This document shows positions 42,508-55,700 of a DNA stretch of 64,000 nucleotides, one piece after another. How positions within the stretch are numbered: the first letter of the stretch is position 1; every line of letters begins with the position of its first letter. The position numbers were made by a program, and so were the translations under genes. Source of the stretch: Undaria pinnatifida. Lineage: Eukaryota; Sar; Phaeophyceae; Laminariales; Alariaceae. Below the pieces are notes generated by a model. The model was given only the letters and a program-made list of their open reading frames with translations. It had not been told where the DNA came from and searched no databases. The DNA is taken from contig JABAKD010000005.1 in assembly GCA_012845835.1 (NCBI GenBank), positions 14,191,205 to 14,255,204 of the forward strand. The letters are read 5' to 3'.

Positions 42508-43299
42508 GCCCTCCCAAAACAGCATCATGCAAGTAATATTAACATAAAAACACGTGTTGTGTGGAGGCATTTTGCGGTAAGAGGCGTACGCCCACGTTGG
42601 GTTGCCGTCTTCGCTTGGACCTAGTTCAACGCCAGAGGTCGCATGGATTTCAGAGGACAAGTTCAAACAAAACCGATTCAGCATGCGTTCAACGAACTCC
42701 TTTCGCGTGATGTCTAACTGCCCAATTCCTAGTTGTGTTTCAAAACACCACCAGTGTACCGAGTCAATTTGCCGAGGGTATTCGTGGGGAATTTATTTTC
42801 AACGCGCATGGGAGTTCCTGCATGCCTCGTCCGATCCTGCATTTACAAGGCCATCTGCATGGACGGCAATTATCAATCGTACCTTCCCATCCAAAACCGT
42901 GCGAAACACACAACGATCAGTCTTACTCTGCTCCATAACGCAGTCTACCACGGTCGCAACCATTAATCCGGCCCACCGTCGTCCGTTATGGTATAACAAT
43001 CTCTCGTGACATGTCACCACACGCATCGGGTAGTTTAATATGCATCAGCGTCGAAAGTCGGGCGAACAAAAGCTTGTGCATCGTCAAAATGAAAAATCTT
43101 CAGACCGTGTTCTTTTTCCACAATTGCCTCAATATTTGCTGACGCTGACGATGGAATTGGTGCGAGCATTTGTGGAGTAATCTACGTCTAGCACCTGGCT
43201 AAACTCTTAGCCACAAGTGTCGTTTTCTTGTTCACTATCCGGCCATGATTGTCAAGTTACATGTGAGAGTACCCTCTCGCGTCGGCGTCGCGGCTTCGT

Positions 43300-46200
43300 A
43301 CGTTGCCGTTGTTTCATGACCGTCCTATTCATTATTCACGCCCTTAGGCCACGCCAATTTTTATGGTGAACGCTCTACATCTGCTACGAAGTGTGGGGGA
43401 ACTTCTGCATCTTCCGGGAAAGCACTCGGCATGCCAAACCTACACACCCGATTTTCTCTTCCACAGCAGGTCTTCCAGCCGTCATGGCCATTGCGTCTTT
43501 AGCCGTGCGTTGATGCACTCTCCAGAATGCTCCTAGACTGCGTCCACTATTGAACTGCCGCATACAGTGCGTCTTCGACGTCGCGTTGTATCCTTAGCAT
43601 GCGCTTATTATAATCATCCTCCAGGTGTAGTCTCTGACTCCGGGTCCGGCCGATTACGTTCGGCGGTACCGGTCCCCAGCTGAGTTCGTGCGCCGCCGTC
43701 CCCTCCAACAGTACGGCGAGGACACCATCGCCGTTCCCCTAGTCGATGCCGGAGGCTAGTGATGCGCCCGAGTCGCTTTTTATCCTCCCTGCCGGGACTG
43801 GGGAGGCGTCCACCGCTCGTCCTTGAGACGAGTCCATTGTCACGACTGTTTCGACCCTCACCGCCCAGACCGAGGAGGCGTCCATCGTGCCCCCTTGTGA
43901 CGAGTCGATAATCCCGACTGTTTCGATCGTCGCTTGCGGTACCCAGCTGGCGTCCGCTGCGGTCCCTTGAGACGAATCTATCGTATCGGCTAATCCGTCG
44001 GCAGCATCGCCGGCGGCAGGCCTCTCCTGTGAACGCTCCAGCAAGAACGCGAACAGATCAACCTCGCACGTCACGTCGAGGTCGTTCCGGCGAACCAAGC
44101 CGCCGTCCTGAGCGTTCACCATCCCCCGCCCATCTACACTATACGTGGTCTGGTCGTCGGTCATGGACTCTCACCCTGCCTCGGAGAGAGAGCCATGCAT
44201 CTGGGCAGGCAAGGGTGGTGCAGACGACACGCGTTGATAGATAACATGACGAGTGATGAGGAACGTAGGGTGTTTGGACGACACACGTACGACGGCGCGG
44301 GGATTGTTGGGCGCAGGGCCCTGCTGTGCGTTCGCCTGGGACTCGTTTTCCATCTTCACCTTGCAATAGCCAGGATTGAGGAAAGGGAGAGGCCTTACGA
44401 GGGGGGTTTTACCGTACTATATCTCGTACGGCGACTTGTTGGGGTATATGATGTTGCTGTGCGGTTGAAGGCATCGTACGCCCAGGGCGATGCTCCAGCC
44501 CACGACGATCGCGTTGCCGAAACTTCCACTCCGGAAAAACGCTCAGGAGCCTGGATTCGACCCGCCATTGCGACCGTCTCAGTAAAGCATATTGAGCGCT
44601 TGGCTACCCCATTAAATTGAGAACTATTGTCCGTTGTGAATTTCTGCTTGATGCGCCGCAATCTACATAGGTCGACGAAGTCTTCCCCGACCGAATTCGC
44701 CGCCCCCATCGGATCGGACGATCACCACTTGTGAAAGGACACGGTCTGCACGAGCATCTTACACATGCCCACGGCGTTTAAATTGTTGCGCAATAAATAT
44801 ATCCACGTACACCGTGAGAATCATCGCGCACGATGAGAGCGTACCACTTCCCATCATGAGATTCAACAATCTTAGGCCTACTCAAATTCTCGAACCTTCC
44901 CGTGCTTCTGACTTGCTCGTGTGTGTGGACTTGTTGACACCTTGGCGGAGGCCCTTCGCCATGCAGCATGTTTTGCACACCGGCAGCTATTCCTCGAGGA
45001 CGATCTCTCGCTGCTCCGCTGTTTTGGGGAGCAGTGCCTCGTGGAAGTGTCCGGCCGCGCAGTGGCAGTCGGCTTTGTCAACCACGGGCTTGATGGACAG
45101 TATTCCCTGCGCGAGTACAGCATAGGCATCCTCCGCAGTGCCGCAGTCGACCGGGTTGCCCTAACCGCTGCCCACGTTCCAGGTAAACGGAAACACGGTC
45201 GAAGGCCGACATTTTAGGTTGATCACAATACCGGAGGGACGCCCTTCGAAAGCGTTATCGATGTTCGCGAGCATGGGTAAGCAAAAGAGATGGTATCGGA
45301 GGTCTGGCACGTGCGCAACATTCGTCAGCATTTTTGCTCGAAACCGGTGCCGGACCGAAAGACAAAGTAAAGACCGCCATATTCTTCGATTGTTCTGGTT
45401 GAGCCGTGTGCAATGCGCAGTTTTCAATTTGCATTCTCTGTACTTCATCATCGAATCTGCACAAGGCGCCCTCTGAGTAGACGCTCCACTATCGCCAAGC
45501 CAGGCCTCATGCCATACATGCCAAGCTGACTCTCCTTGTCCTTTCCTGCCCAAATTGTAACTGCACGCGCCCGCCTCTCCGGCCCTGAAAGCCGAATCCT
45601 CGACCCCGACCTTATTATCTTCGTCATCATCGTCAAACGCCGCCAGCACAGCCTTGTTTTTCTGCAGGGGGCAGCCATCAACAGCGTACCCCCGTCCGCG
45701 GCATCGGTTGCACAGCTCCTGCATTGTTGTTTTTCGCCACACCTTTGGCGTCTCACCTCGGAGGTACCACCTTAGCGTTACGGCGGCTTTCACGCTGCTG
45801 CCATTGCTGCCGGCAGCTATGGCCGAGCCACCACCGTCCTTTTTGGCGCTTATACCACCTCGTCTTAGCTGTCCCCGACAACCCCCTTTTCCATTGCCGC
45901 GGCCTTCACCTTTCGTGGCACCGCGGCTGTCGCTTTTTCTGCGCCCACCACTGCCGCCACCGGCAAACATATCATGGTCGGCATGGCCAGCGTTGGACCC
46001 TTTCGTCCTCTTTCTTGAACGTCGGCGGTGGCGTCCTAGAACGTCGGTGGTGACGGTCTCGTACAGCCTTGATAATGTCATCGCGGTCGAAACTGTCACG
46101 AGATGCACAATTGCTTTCCTCCACCTCGTATTTGGCAGGCAGAGCATCAATGAAAACTTTGGACAGCAGATGGTCGTCTAGGGGCACTCCGGCCGTACGT

Positions 46201-47080
46201 ATTTCTGCGTCAAGATATTTGATCCTGCCCATTTCCCTAAGGAGGTTGTTCCCTTGCGCCATATGTGTACTACAACGACATCGAGAGAGGAAGAGTATGG
46301 CCTCCGTCGTTTGAGGGCCCTACCACCAAAGGAGCGCGTCCCACGCTTCCCTCGGCGAGCTACACCTTTGCAAGATATCTTGCTGTCGGGAGTCGTTTAC
46401 AGGAAGTTCCACGCCAGTGAATTCAAAGTTACACTTTCGCGGCAGCACCACGTGTCGACGAGTACAACGTTTTCAGTATCAAGTCCTCATGCGAGAGTGT
46501 ACTGCGGTGGATCGAACACGGAAACAGATAGGAAAACCACATTTTTCGCGCAGTGCCTGGAATTTCTGGTACAGGCGGTGAAGTCGGGTTTGTTCCCACT
46601 ACACGATGGGACAGCAGTGGGTTTGACAGCAAGTCTAGACTGAGGCATACCATATCCAATCTCCAACTCACCGCCGGGGTATGTACCCCATTCTACAGCA
46701 ACTTTTTGCTGACCTGGCTGGCTCCTGGCTGAGCCAGTTTCGACATACAGCTGCTCGTCTGCGTCTCGTCACTCCCAAATTACGCGAGGCATCCTCCTGC
46801 AGCGTCGTCTCTCTCGATAATGTCATGTCTCCTTGCCCTGCGCCTCCAGCAGCAGGAACAGCAGCAGACGTGTGTTGTACGGAAGTGGGCTCAGCCCCTC
46901 GCGGGCTCCCCCTTACAGCAGCGCGGTCATCAGCGCTGTTCCCCCTTGCAGCAGTGGGTTCAATCCCTGGTGGGCTCCCCCTCACAGCAGGGTTGTTCTC
47001 GGCGCTGCTGTATTCTGACGGGCCGTTGTTGCGTAGGAGCTCAGCCATCATCTCCCCCACGTATTACATCATCGATTCTC
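43300..47080 (-). mobile_element. Ty1/copia retrotransposon (copia 3), apparently inserted in copia 2
   Basis: Minus-strand order: gag (47,060-45,700, including 'LREMGRIKYLDAEIRTAGVP' near 46,230 and 'SKVFIDALPAKYEVEE'), CCHC knuckle 'CNRCRGRGYAVDGC' (45,690), protease 'AWLGDSGASTQRAPC' (45,500), 'VAHVPDLRYHLFCLPML' (45,290), pre-integrase/integrase pieces ('HTHEQVRSTGRFENLS', 'KWYALIVRDD' near 44,810), integrase 'FVDLCRLRRIKQKFTTDNS' (44,670) and 'AKRSICFTETVAMAGRI', a Ser/Asp-rich linker (43,739-44,164) and a 'GRTRSQRLHLEDDYNKRM' segment near 43,640. The N-terminal RT was not found. Same strand as copia 2. Confidence 0.8.
45161..46150 (-). pseudogene. Copia gag-protease ORF (copia 3)
   Basis: 329 codons open: a Gly/Arg/Lys-rich basic region ('GGGSGGRRKSDSRGATKGEG', nucleic-acid binding), a CCHC knuckle (CNRC..G.GYAVDGC, with Tyr at the usual His position), protease motif DSGAS and the hydrophobic 'HVPDLRYHLF' pre-integrase segment. 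Upstream gag (45,972-46,262) overlaps in another frame, showing a frameshift near 46,100. The His-to-Tyr change in the knuckle would weaken zinc binding. Confidence 0.82.
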
Positions 47081-47127
47081 AGACTCAATTGATGACGACA
47101 GCTGATACCACGCTCGACCACCCTGCT

Positions 47128-47820
47128 TCAGGCCATAAAAGGCTTGTTGAGGAGAACTACCTTGCCAGAGACTGATCTACAACCGGGGGGAAGACGAAAG
47201 TAGATATCGGTGTCTAAGTCCGACGAAATGAATGCCTGGTCTACACCTAAGTGCCTCAGTTCCCAGTCTAGCTTACATGCCATGGCCTCTACCAACCTGT
47301 TGGAAGTTGCGGAGGCCGTAGCGGCGAAAGTTTCGAAGTAGTCTACTTCCTCAACCTGGCCGTACCCCATAGCTACCATACGGGCCTTTGTCCTATCAAC
47401 CGTACCATGCGAATCACCATTCCACTTGTATAGCCACTTCGCATCTACGATATTGCACCCCCCAGGAACTCCAACCACTTCAGCAAAGGTTCCGGCCACC
47501 ACGAGCTCATCGAACTCCTTCGACATTGCCTCCATCCATACGTCGGAGGCTTCCAATGAGCACGCTGTAGCGTACGAAACAGGCTCCGGCCCGGCTTCCC
47601 GGACGAGGCATTCAGGGAACTCGCTCAGCTTACGGGTAACCTCCTGTGCCGCCAGTAGCCCATTAATTAGTTTGCCCCCTTCATCGGGCCCAAACACACT
47701 CACCAGGCTTGCTGCATCTCGATTGAGCGCTCGCGTCTCCGCTCTACTCCGTCCTAGCTGTTCTCCTTCTCTAGGTTCAACCAGGTGCGATTCAAGTTGG
47801 CGCGCCGCAGTCCGCGCCAT
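47128..47820 (-). pseudogene. Copia reverse transcriptase, N-terminal half (copia 2)
   Basis: 230 codons open, with 'ATACSLEASDVWMEAMSKEF', 'VDAKWLYKWNGDSHGTV', 'KARMVAMGYGQVEEVDYFET' and 'LDWELRHLGVDQAFISSDLD', the order of fingers and palm in copia RT. A frameshift at the 'NKPF/YGLKQGG' boundary (near 47,130) closes the ORF. The D in 'GVDQAF' is the first palm Asp. Confidence 0.88.
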
Positions 47821-48622
47821 TGTTGTAACCGGGCTATTCTCGTCCGATGATGACGCCTTATCCGGTTTTCCCTGTCGACAGACGATTCACTGCTAACCGA
47901 CGACAAATAATCACCTGACGGGGCAGTTGTAGCGTCGGGGGTCGGCAGATTAACACCGTCGACAGAATCCCGCTCACCTTGACCATCATTGCTCACACTG
48001 CCCGCCGGAGAAGCCACTCGAGGTTGACGGGGATTCCTCTCCCCAGCATCGGCAATCGTGTTGCTGGGCCAGAATCTAAATATTCTAGCCCTCACGGCTC
48101 AGCCGTTTTTCCCAACTCGGATGCCCCTCCCTGTTCTGACGTCCCTCCCAGCTCCGGCACCCCTGCCAGCTCCGGCGATGCCAGTTGCTGCAGTTCCACC
48201 GGGGACCCGTGGTGCCTCCCAGGTGACGTCCCTAGCTTCCACCACCTTGTTTGCCCGTGTCAGCATCCGCAATGAACACATGAGGGTGGTGGATGCCCGG
48301 CCCGAGGTACAAGCTACTCTCGCACCTGGTCAACAACTTCGACGGACGGTTCCAGCGGCAATATCCCGGTCAAAGAAACAGGTGCGGTGATGCGGGTGCT
48401 GGCTTATCATGCCACATCTCGTACGGCGACTTGCTGCCTGATTTGGACGTGGTTGCGGTGCGGTTCATAGCTTCGCACGCTCAGTGTACTGCCTCGGCCC
48501 AGAGGGTCTCCGACGGTGGTCATTCGACGTGAGGGAAGAGGATGGGGGCTTGGATGCGCGCGACAAGTGCCGCGTTCTGGATGATACCCAGGGCTCTCTC
48601 GGCAACGCCGCTTAGCTCCGGA

Positions 48623-48823
48623 CTATTTGCGTTGGTAAATTCCTGTTTCACGCATTACTGCCTGCACACGTCCTCCGTTATTAGACCTTACACTCTCTAC
48701 TTCCGACGGCACAACATCCCCACGCACGTCAGCCAAAAAGTTCCTGAAGAAGTCAGACGGATCGGACCTACGCTCGAGAAAGTATACCCATGCGTACCGG
48801 GTAAAGTCGGACTTCACTATCAT
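48623..48823 (-). pseudogene. Copia integrase core fragment (copia 2)
   Basis: 66 codons with 'DFTRYAWVYFLERRSDPSDF', 'FLADVRGDVVPSEVE' and 'VRSNNGGRVQAVM'. In active copia integrases the last motif is SDNGGEF with catalytic Asp; here Asp is Asn, so catalysis should be lost. Confidence 0.82.
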
Positions 48824-49414
48824 GACCTATTTCTTACCAAGCAACCAAGGAATACTCTTAGGCCCACTGAGATCCACGAAAACTCTTCCTATATTCTTTG
48901 TGGCGCGTGATTTCGTACAGTTAGCGATCTTCTTACGATATCCCTTGGAAATGGAACACCCAGTGCACGATCTCTAACCTACCGAGTAGCTCTACTCCTA
49001 GGGATTGTGCAGTCTCTCGCAACAAAACCTCGTTTGCATGGCCGTGTACGCAGTGAAAGACGCTAATGTCTACAGTAGTATCATGCAACTTAGCGCCGCC
49101 GGGGGCTATCACAGGGCACGCTAGGGGAATAGTATGGGCAGATTGCATGGGGTTCTCGTGCGAGAAGGTCAAACTACTGCGCCATTCAGTCTCACCCAAG
49201 TTAACACTACCGGGGGCTTCAATAAGAAGCTCCAAGGAAATAGGGAATGGGGTGAGTAGGTTACACGGCGTTCTCGATGGATTCGGGAACCAACAGGGAA
49301 ATGGGGATGTAATTGTCATCGGCATCAATTATTCAACCATAGTTACAGTGTTCAGATCCATCACTCCAAACCTGAAGACGCCCATCCGCTAGGGTCACGC
49401 TTACATCCTTATCG

Positions 49415-49853
49415 TCAGTTGCGAAACCTACTCCTCGTGTGTGCGCAGCCCTTAAAGGAAAAAAGGTTGAAAGCCAAGCCAGGTACGTATGCCACTTTGT
49501 CTAGCCTCATAGTGACACCTTCTGCCTTGTTCGGGAAAACTACAGTCAGCGACGCGTAACCCTCAACGTCCACCAAGGTGTCCTTGCCAATCTTAACCGT
49601 TTCCTCGGAAGGCTGCACGTCACGGAGGAAGTCAGCTGATCTAGTCATGAAAGGTCGCTCCACTATCAGCAATCACTTTCTCTGTACCGCCCGTACCGTG
49701 CTCGCGCTCTCCTAAAGCATCTCTCTCACCAAGCACACCAATCGCCAAACAACCTATAGTCTCATCAGAGCCGTTTTGCAATTTCTTCGCGGCAGGGAGG
49801 ACGTTCGCGGTGCAGTTGAACCACCGATGGCCTAGCTCCAAGCATCAGTGACA
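49415..49853 (-). pseudogene. Copia zinc knuckle, protease and pre-integrase (copia 2)
   Basis: A CCHC knuckle (C-x2-C-x4-H-x4-C; an in-frame stop lies inside it) is followed by the aspartic protease motif DSGATFH and, after a frameshift near 49,645, 'KIGKDTLVDVEGYASLTVVF' and 'LDKVAYVPGLAFNLFS'. Protease would cut the Gag-Pol polyprotein. Confidence 0.82.
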
Positions 49854-50980
49854 CTTATTTCGCATGTCGTCGTACTTCTCGACCTTCGTCCTGCTGCTGT
49901 TGTCGTTCTTGGCTGCAACAACATCATGGGAAACACCCTTACCAGCTTGGCCACCCTTTCCAATACCTTTCGGCTTACGATTTCGTCGGCCAGGCTTGTT
50001 CACAAATAGGGCTTGTCCTACATTTCAACCTTTGGTGCCCGCAACTCTTGACATGATTGTGTGTCTTTGCCTGACTATCGTGTCTATCTCGGCCCGGGTG
50101 ATGTTATCTCTACACAATATGGTACGCTGCTCGAACTTGTAGTTATCAGTGAGAACTTCTACGATTTTGAGGTTCACATCCTCTGTAGGTAGTTCCCAGG
50201 GATCCCAAAACGCCGACAATCTTGTCTACACGCGCGAAAATCTCATCGGTTCTTCCTTCTTCTCCGTGACCAGATCGTTGAACTCTCGTTTCCACTTAGA
50301 CTTCTCAGCCAGTGTTTACGGTAAGAACCAGTCATTGAGCATACGCCAAGCTACACTAGCAGAATAAGTGTCGAACACCCTGCTCAAAACCTCGCGGGCG
50401 GTAACAATCTCCGATATGGAAGTCCTAGCTAATCGGGACCTCTTTACGCTAATTTCAGTAAATCCTTGGTTTAGCTAAAAAAGGGACGTCACAGATGGAT
50501 CACCTACTATCATATCAGTCACAGTCGTAAAGGCTTGCATTCAACCGATAGTGATTGCATAGCCTTTAAAACGTCGCTTCCACAGAGGGTATTCCATACC
50601 ACTACCGTTGAATTTGGGAACAGCCGATCTGATGCTACTGGTCTCCCTAGGTCCGATGGATGGACTGCTACCCCTCGAAATATCTAGTCTACATCATCAC
50701 CAATAGCTTGCAGCAGAGTATCGGTGGTGACTCCAAATTTGAGACTAGAAGCAAACCCTGCCTGCTCATCAATTCCAGCACCTTCAACACCTGATGAGGC
50801 TGGTCTCCACCAGCGGGTGCCGCTTGCAGTCCGCCAGGTTTCCCCCGACTCGCCTCGATCGCCGACAGCCTTTCCTCGAAGAGCCTTGCCTGCGAAGCGA
50901 GCTGCCACTTCAAATCTTCTATGATCTCGTTGTCGCCAATCTAAAGTCAAGTTCGAACTTTTCGTTTGCGTATTCAATGA

Positions 50981-53900
50981 CAGTAATGTTCAGGAGACGG
51001 AGTGGCAACAACATCCTCGAGCTGTGAGCTAGACAAAGTACTGCCCTCTGCAGTATGCCCGAGAGAAAAGAAGATGGTGTTTATGTCTTGAATATTAAAG
51101 CAGTCCCCAAGCGAAATCGGAGAGAAGACGGGGAAAGATGGGTGAAGAGAGGAGCGAGATAAAGAGGGGCACCATCTGCTCCCCACCACGCGCGCCCACG
51201 AGCAATAATCCCCCGTACCTCCCAAAACCACAAATACACTGTCCATCAACTGGCCACAATGTAACAATTCTCACTATGGCGGATACCCCGCAAAATCCCG
51301 TTCGCTATAGCCAACAGACATTCCACATGCCACTCCTGGGCTACCGTACATCCCGAAATATCCCGAGTACCACACTACATTGGTTGATATAAGCTACATA
51401 TATCATACAGCAGCAGTGGCTACTCACGGAAACCGACGTCTCCACAACATCATACATGGGTCAGATGAAAACTCCCCTATTAAGCGGCCCTCCCTCTTCC
51501 TCCATCGAAGCATCCGACGATGGCGGTAAAACATCTCTCCCTGCCATACCAGCAGTGGCTCTCTCCTTCTCCCGACGGGACTTGCTGGTCTAACTCACTG
51601 GCCTCCAAAAAGTCTGGCTCCTCAGATACGGCCCTTCCTGCGCAACAAGTCGTCGACAGCATGCCCCTGTTCCAATACTGCCGACTCGTAGGCCCCTTAG
51701 ATGCCTGGACCGAATCGGCTCGGACTCTAGAGTGTTTCGAGTCATTGTATTACGTGTCCCACACGCAGGGTAGAGGCAAGTCGAGAACATAAGTCATGCG
51801 TCAGACCTCCAAGAAGATTGAGCACCCGAGCGAGAGCGCACAGCGAGCTACCACCATAAACGCCACCCAGGTACTACTAGGTACCCAATAATAGCCCAAC
51901 TGCGTGAAAAGGCACGAAACGGACAAGTACCTGTCATGTTGAACATCCCAAATCAACATTCACAACGGAACGATATCCGGGTGATTGCTCTTCGAACTTT
52001 CGAAATAGACGTACATGGACGCGGAACAGTATCCAACAGACCTGTACGGTGTGTGCAATCCGTGGATGAGGCTCGTCCAAGGCCCGGAAGTGGTAGATCT
52101 TTGCCTGACTCAAATCACCAGCTTAAACCCAAGGACGTCGGTACTTCATCAGCTGCAGGCTGTGTCTTGGAATACAAAGCCGCTGGCAGCATCGCGACGT
52201 TCGCAGTATTTTCGTGCTCTTAAAGACTATTCAAAATCTATAACTACTGTGGGCTTTGTGGAGTCCGAGCAGATCGCGACTGCTAAGAAACAGGTCTTGA
52301 TCCCCCTTCCCAAAGAGCAAACACCTTTTAACCGATGGCTGTTTATGCATACTGTATTCCAAATTTGACAGTGTGCCTCGCGCGTGAAAGCGTGAAAACC
52401 TTTGCCACAGCTTTTACCACGTTATCCGAGTGTGAACACCTTCGTGAAGCGTGAAGAGTGAAGAAAGGTATTGGGAGCGACCGCCCCGTGTTGTCAAGAC
52501 GCCCCACTCTCGAGATGCCCGGCTGAGTAGTCGACTTGCCGACTCGCTGACGGCGTGATACACATACCAAAGGTCTTCCCGCTTTGTGATATGGCCTGCA
52601 CGAAGACCAAACTACTTGTTTAAGTACCCTGCGTGTTGTAGCGTAAGTCGACGGTTTTGATATTGACATGCCAAGTGTGTGATAGGTAGATCCATACCCC
52701 CCTGCCTTCTACGCACGTGACGGCCCGAGCAACATCCTGATCTGCTTCACGCATAAAGCCTCAACACAGTATTCTCTCTCGCAACTAGTTTTCATGAAAG
52801 AAATAACGTCGTGGTGATGCCTCTGTTTCGACGCCGGTCGTGATGATTGAAGAGTTCTTCCCCACAACAAAGTGGAAACGTTCCTCGAACTTGCCAACTG
52901 ACCGTGATGAAGTCAGCGGGGCGTCGTTCCTTGGTGTCAATTGATCCGTAGATGGAAGGGCGATGCCCAAAGCCTGAAATAATGTTTTTTGTCAAGGCTC
53001 TGTCTTCGTGATTAGAGACAAAGGGGTGGCTGCTAGTGTCTGCGCGATGATCTTTTGTGATAAACACTGAACGTGCATTTTTGAGATTGACGCGTGACCA
53101 ACTATCGTCTAAATCAATATCGATAAGAGAAAAAAATGGCAGATGGCGAAAAGGAGTGACCGATGTGGAGCCAATCGTAGCCTGGTCGTCACGGAAGCAC
53201 GCCACCGAGAGATGTGCTCTACGGGCTGTACTGACCACACAACAACGTTACAAGCAACGACCCCTGTGACGTGCCCCGATACTAATGATATTGCAATAAG
53301 AAGCTAGTCTCAAATTGGAAACAAACTACATCGGCGATAAGTAACAAACTCGAGTCTTGTAGCAACATAATATAATATGTATACCCTCTGATCAAGGGCC
53401 CGCAGAACAAGTTTTCCTTGACCACACATCATTTTTCTCCTTTTTTGGGCCGGCGGGTATTACCCACCCAAACCCATTCCTATATTAACAAGGAGTCGAT
53501 ACTAGTTCCAATACACAAGTTACGTAAACTTAAACTGGGTACTGGACAAGTCACTTTGTCGTTGATCAGATTCAGATAGGTCACAGTCAAATGAAAATAA
53601 ACGATTATCTCAAGACCAAGCGAGATGGTGATACTGTTGATTTAGTATTTCCCGGACGAATTTTGATTGTATTTGGTTTTTCGGATCTTATTAGGGCTTC
53701 AGCTCCTCCTTTGTGTGACCACGGACTCTAGATTTTTGACTAGCAACAACAACAACCTAAGTGGAAAATCCTTGCGGTGATCTCCGGATGTGTACAGGTT
53801 GAACCTGACAAGACTCCCACATTGCCCCCCAATGTTTGAACGCCGTATACTCGGAAACCGAGAGTGCTTCCCAACATTTATCAGACAGACACGGAGTTCC

Positions 53901-55700
53901 TTTTTTATCAATTCTGAGTCATTGTACAGTAGTACTTGATGTATAAGCGTTGCACTTGTCAATGAACTGATGAAGTGATCATGTCATCTCTTCAGCAGTG
54001 AAAACCGCGAGTTTGTACGTATGAGCGTAGCAACATGTCGACAATACATTTCAGTCATACAGTACGATGCATCAACCACCAGTGACATGTGTATATGTAC
54101 CCTTCGCATGCACAATTGTATCATATGAAGTTAGGTATTCGACGAAAACCGAAACTCTTGTATAACGAATGGTGGTCTCCTCAACCATTTGTAGCGGTGG
54201 AACACTGTACCTTGCATTTTGATTTGGTGTAGGGAACCTTTTGTACAAACGCTGGTATCAGGAAACTCGTATAAAATATGTTGGCTTGGAAATGCTTTTC
54301 ATACAAACGATGGTATAGGAAGCATTGCGCCATGCATGATGACTGGTGATAGCATTAGCAACGGTCCCGTGCGTTGATTATCATCATAAAACGTGTGCAG
54401 AACGGTTTCCTTACAAGACTTGGTGCACACAGAGCGATAAGACGAAAAACTGTGCCGACGGGCGGTCTCGCGCGCAGAACGTGCATCTAAACGAACACGA
54501 TTGTTGTTCGTAGGGGATACCGGATTTCCCCAACATGGAGGAAATCTGGATGATTTACCAATAGCGTGGACTTATCGAGAACGGACGGTACAGCTTAACG
54601 GGCAGTAATGTGCATGGTCAACGATAGCGTGCCATGTCTCAAACGTCCAAAAAGGCGTCATCGACGAGCGCTATGACCACGATTCAGTAAGTAACTAGCG
54701 CTATGCTTGCCTGAAGCTGATGGCACACGAACTATCTTTGCATGTATGTGAAGATTTTTGACAGTCATTCACGGTTGACCGTTCGTTGACAACACCAGCT
54801 AAAAATTTCACTAGTTATTATTATACGAAATATCTGTAAACAGTACCAGCCCGTCTGAAAACAACTTTATGCCGGTCATTACCGGTTGACCATTGGTAGA
54901 ATCAACACAAATAGTCAATGAAACAAGCGCAAGATTTTCATGTGCCCAATACGACGTTCCACCTTGGAGTATATAGTTCACATTTGCAACTGCCTATCCC
55001 CAGCGTGTGATCAAGTAGAACAGAACAAGGGAAAAACGCAACGTAACAGAGTCATTCCATGGGAGGAGTAGCACTGTTGTGCACCAAAACGTTTATGATA
55101 ACACTGTTGATGTTGATATTAATGTTAATGTAATAATGTTGACCACCCCAAACTTGTGAGGAGCTAACGGTTAGTACTCTAATACATTTCACAGCATAAT
55201 TTGTGTTGGGACTACGGAATACCAGTTAGAATCTTGGTCAGGTTGCGGGAAAAAATAAATGCCTTCCAAGTCGCGTTTCGGGTGAAATATTTAGCTCTTC
55301 ATTTTTGGAGCTCAAGAACGTTTTGCTGCACCATTACCGTGGGATGGCTCAACAATTCAATACAATATAACAATTCAATATCTCATTTCAATATCTCAAT
55401 TCATAATAGCAATTCATGTTAATACTCATCTACCAAGGAATACATCAAAAATGCATCCAGGAATCACCAGGTTCTCACACACAAAAAAATGATGCTCACG
55501 AGACGTGGCTCCCACAGCCGTACATACATCATGTGGAATTGTCTTTGACCTGTCTTTTTACCAGGCACTCTTCATCTATCCGTCCGGGCAAGATCGGATA
55601 ATTCATGGGCCCGAGATACGCAGCCCTCGGCATCGTCAACTGCCTTGTGAAGTTACTCATCAATTACCTGCGGGCATTTTCTTCGACGATGGCCCTCTCT
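50981..55700. other. Intergenic stretch, no gene recognised
   Basis: ORFs of up to 148 codons occur (52,792-53,238 minus; 52,015-52,368 plus) without known domains. 'ggttgacc' phrases at about 54,775 and 54,885 and 'gtacaaacg(c/a)tggtat' near 54,245 and 54,300 hint at old tandem duplications. An interrupted 'caattca/caatatctc' run lies near 55,350-55,415. The plus-strand stretch 55,565-55,720 is open in several frames, so its strand of coding cannot be decided. Confidence 0.4.
52792..53238 (-). CDS. Hypothetical ORF, 148 codons
   Basis: Longest open frame in this intergenic block. No recognised domain, signal or TM segment. Codon content is not clearly different from chance. It could be an exon of an unrecognised gene or a random frame. 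Confidence 0.15.
   Translation of the reverse strand: MVSTARRAHLSVACFRDDQATIGSTSVTPFRHLPFFSLIDIDLDDSWSRVNLKNARSVFITKDHRADTSSHPFVSNHEDRALTKNIISGFGHRPSIYGSIDTKERRPADFITVSWQVRGTFPLCCGEELFNHHDRRRNRGITTTLFLS

Larger units (their letters stand above)
40641..42569. other. No recognised gene; contains a duplicated 16-codon unit
   Basis: Between the plus-strand copia 1 and the minus-strand copia elements only unassigned ORFs occur. The most notable is a 165-codon minus-strand ORF (41,132-41,629) that contains a perfect 48-bp tandem duplication. The LTRs of the flanking elements may lie here but were not identified. Confidence 0.4.
42570..50980 (-). mobile_element. Ty1/copia retrotransposon (copia 2), split by another copia
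   Basis: Minus-strand order: decayed gag (50,980-49,850, including 'TEDVNLKIVEVLTDNYKFEQ' near 50,180), CCHC knuckle 'LGHRWFNC' (near 49,830), protease 'VIADSGATFHMTRSADF' (near 49,660), GAG-pre-integrase 'DKVAYVPGLAFNLFS', integrase core 'DFTRYAWVYFLERRSD' (48,810) with the second catalytic Asp changed ('VRSNNGG', usual SDNGG), a Ser/Pro-rich linker, and RT 'YGLKQGGRAWYQL' up to about 47,085. RT-like sequence reappears at 43,010-42,570 ('CVFRTVLDGKVRLIIAVHAD', 'VERMLNRF'), so copia 3 seems to sit inside it. The second RT part could alternatively belong to copia 3. LTRs were not identified. Confidence 0.75.

Noticed and set aside
45654..46181. 175-codon plus-strand ORF rich in Pro
   Set aside because: Antisense shadow of the Gly/Arg-rich gag region of copia 3.
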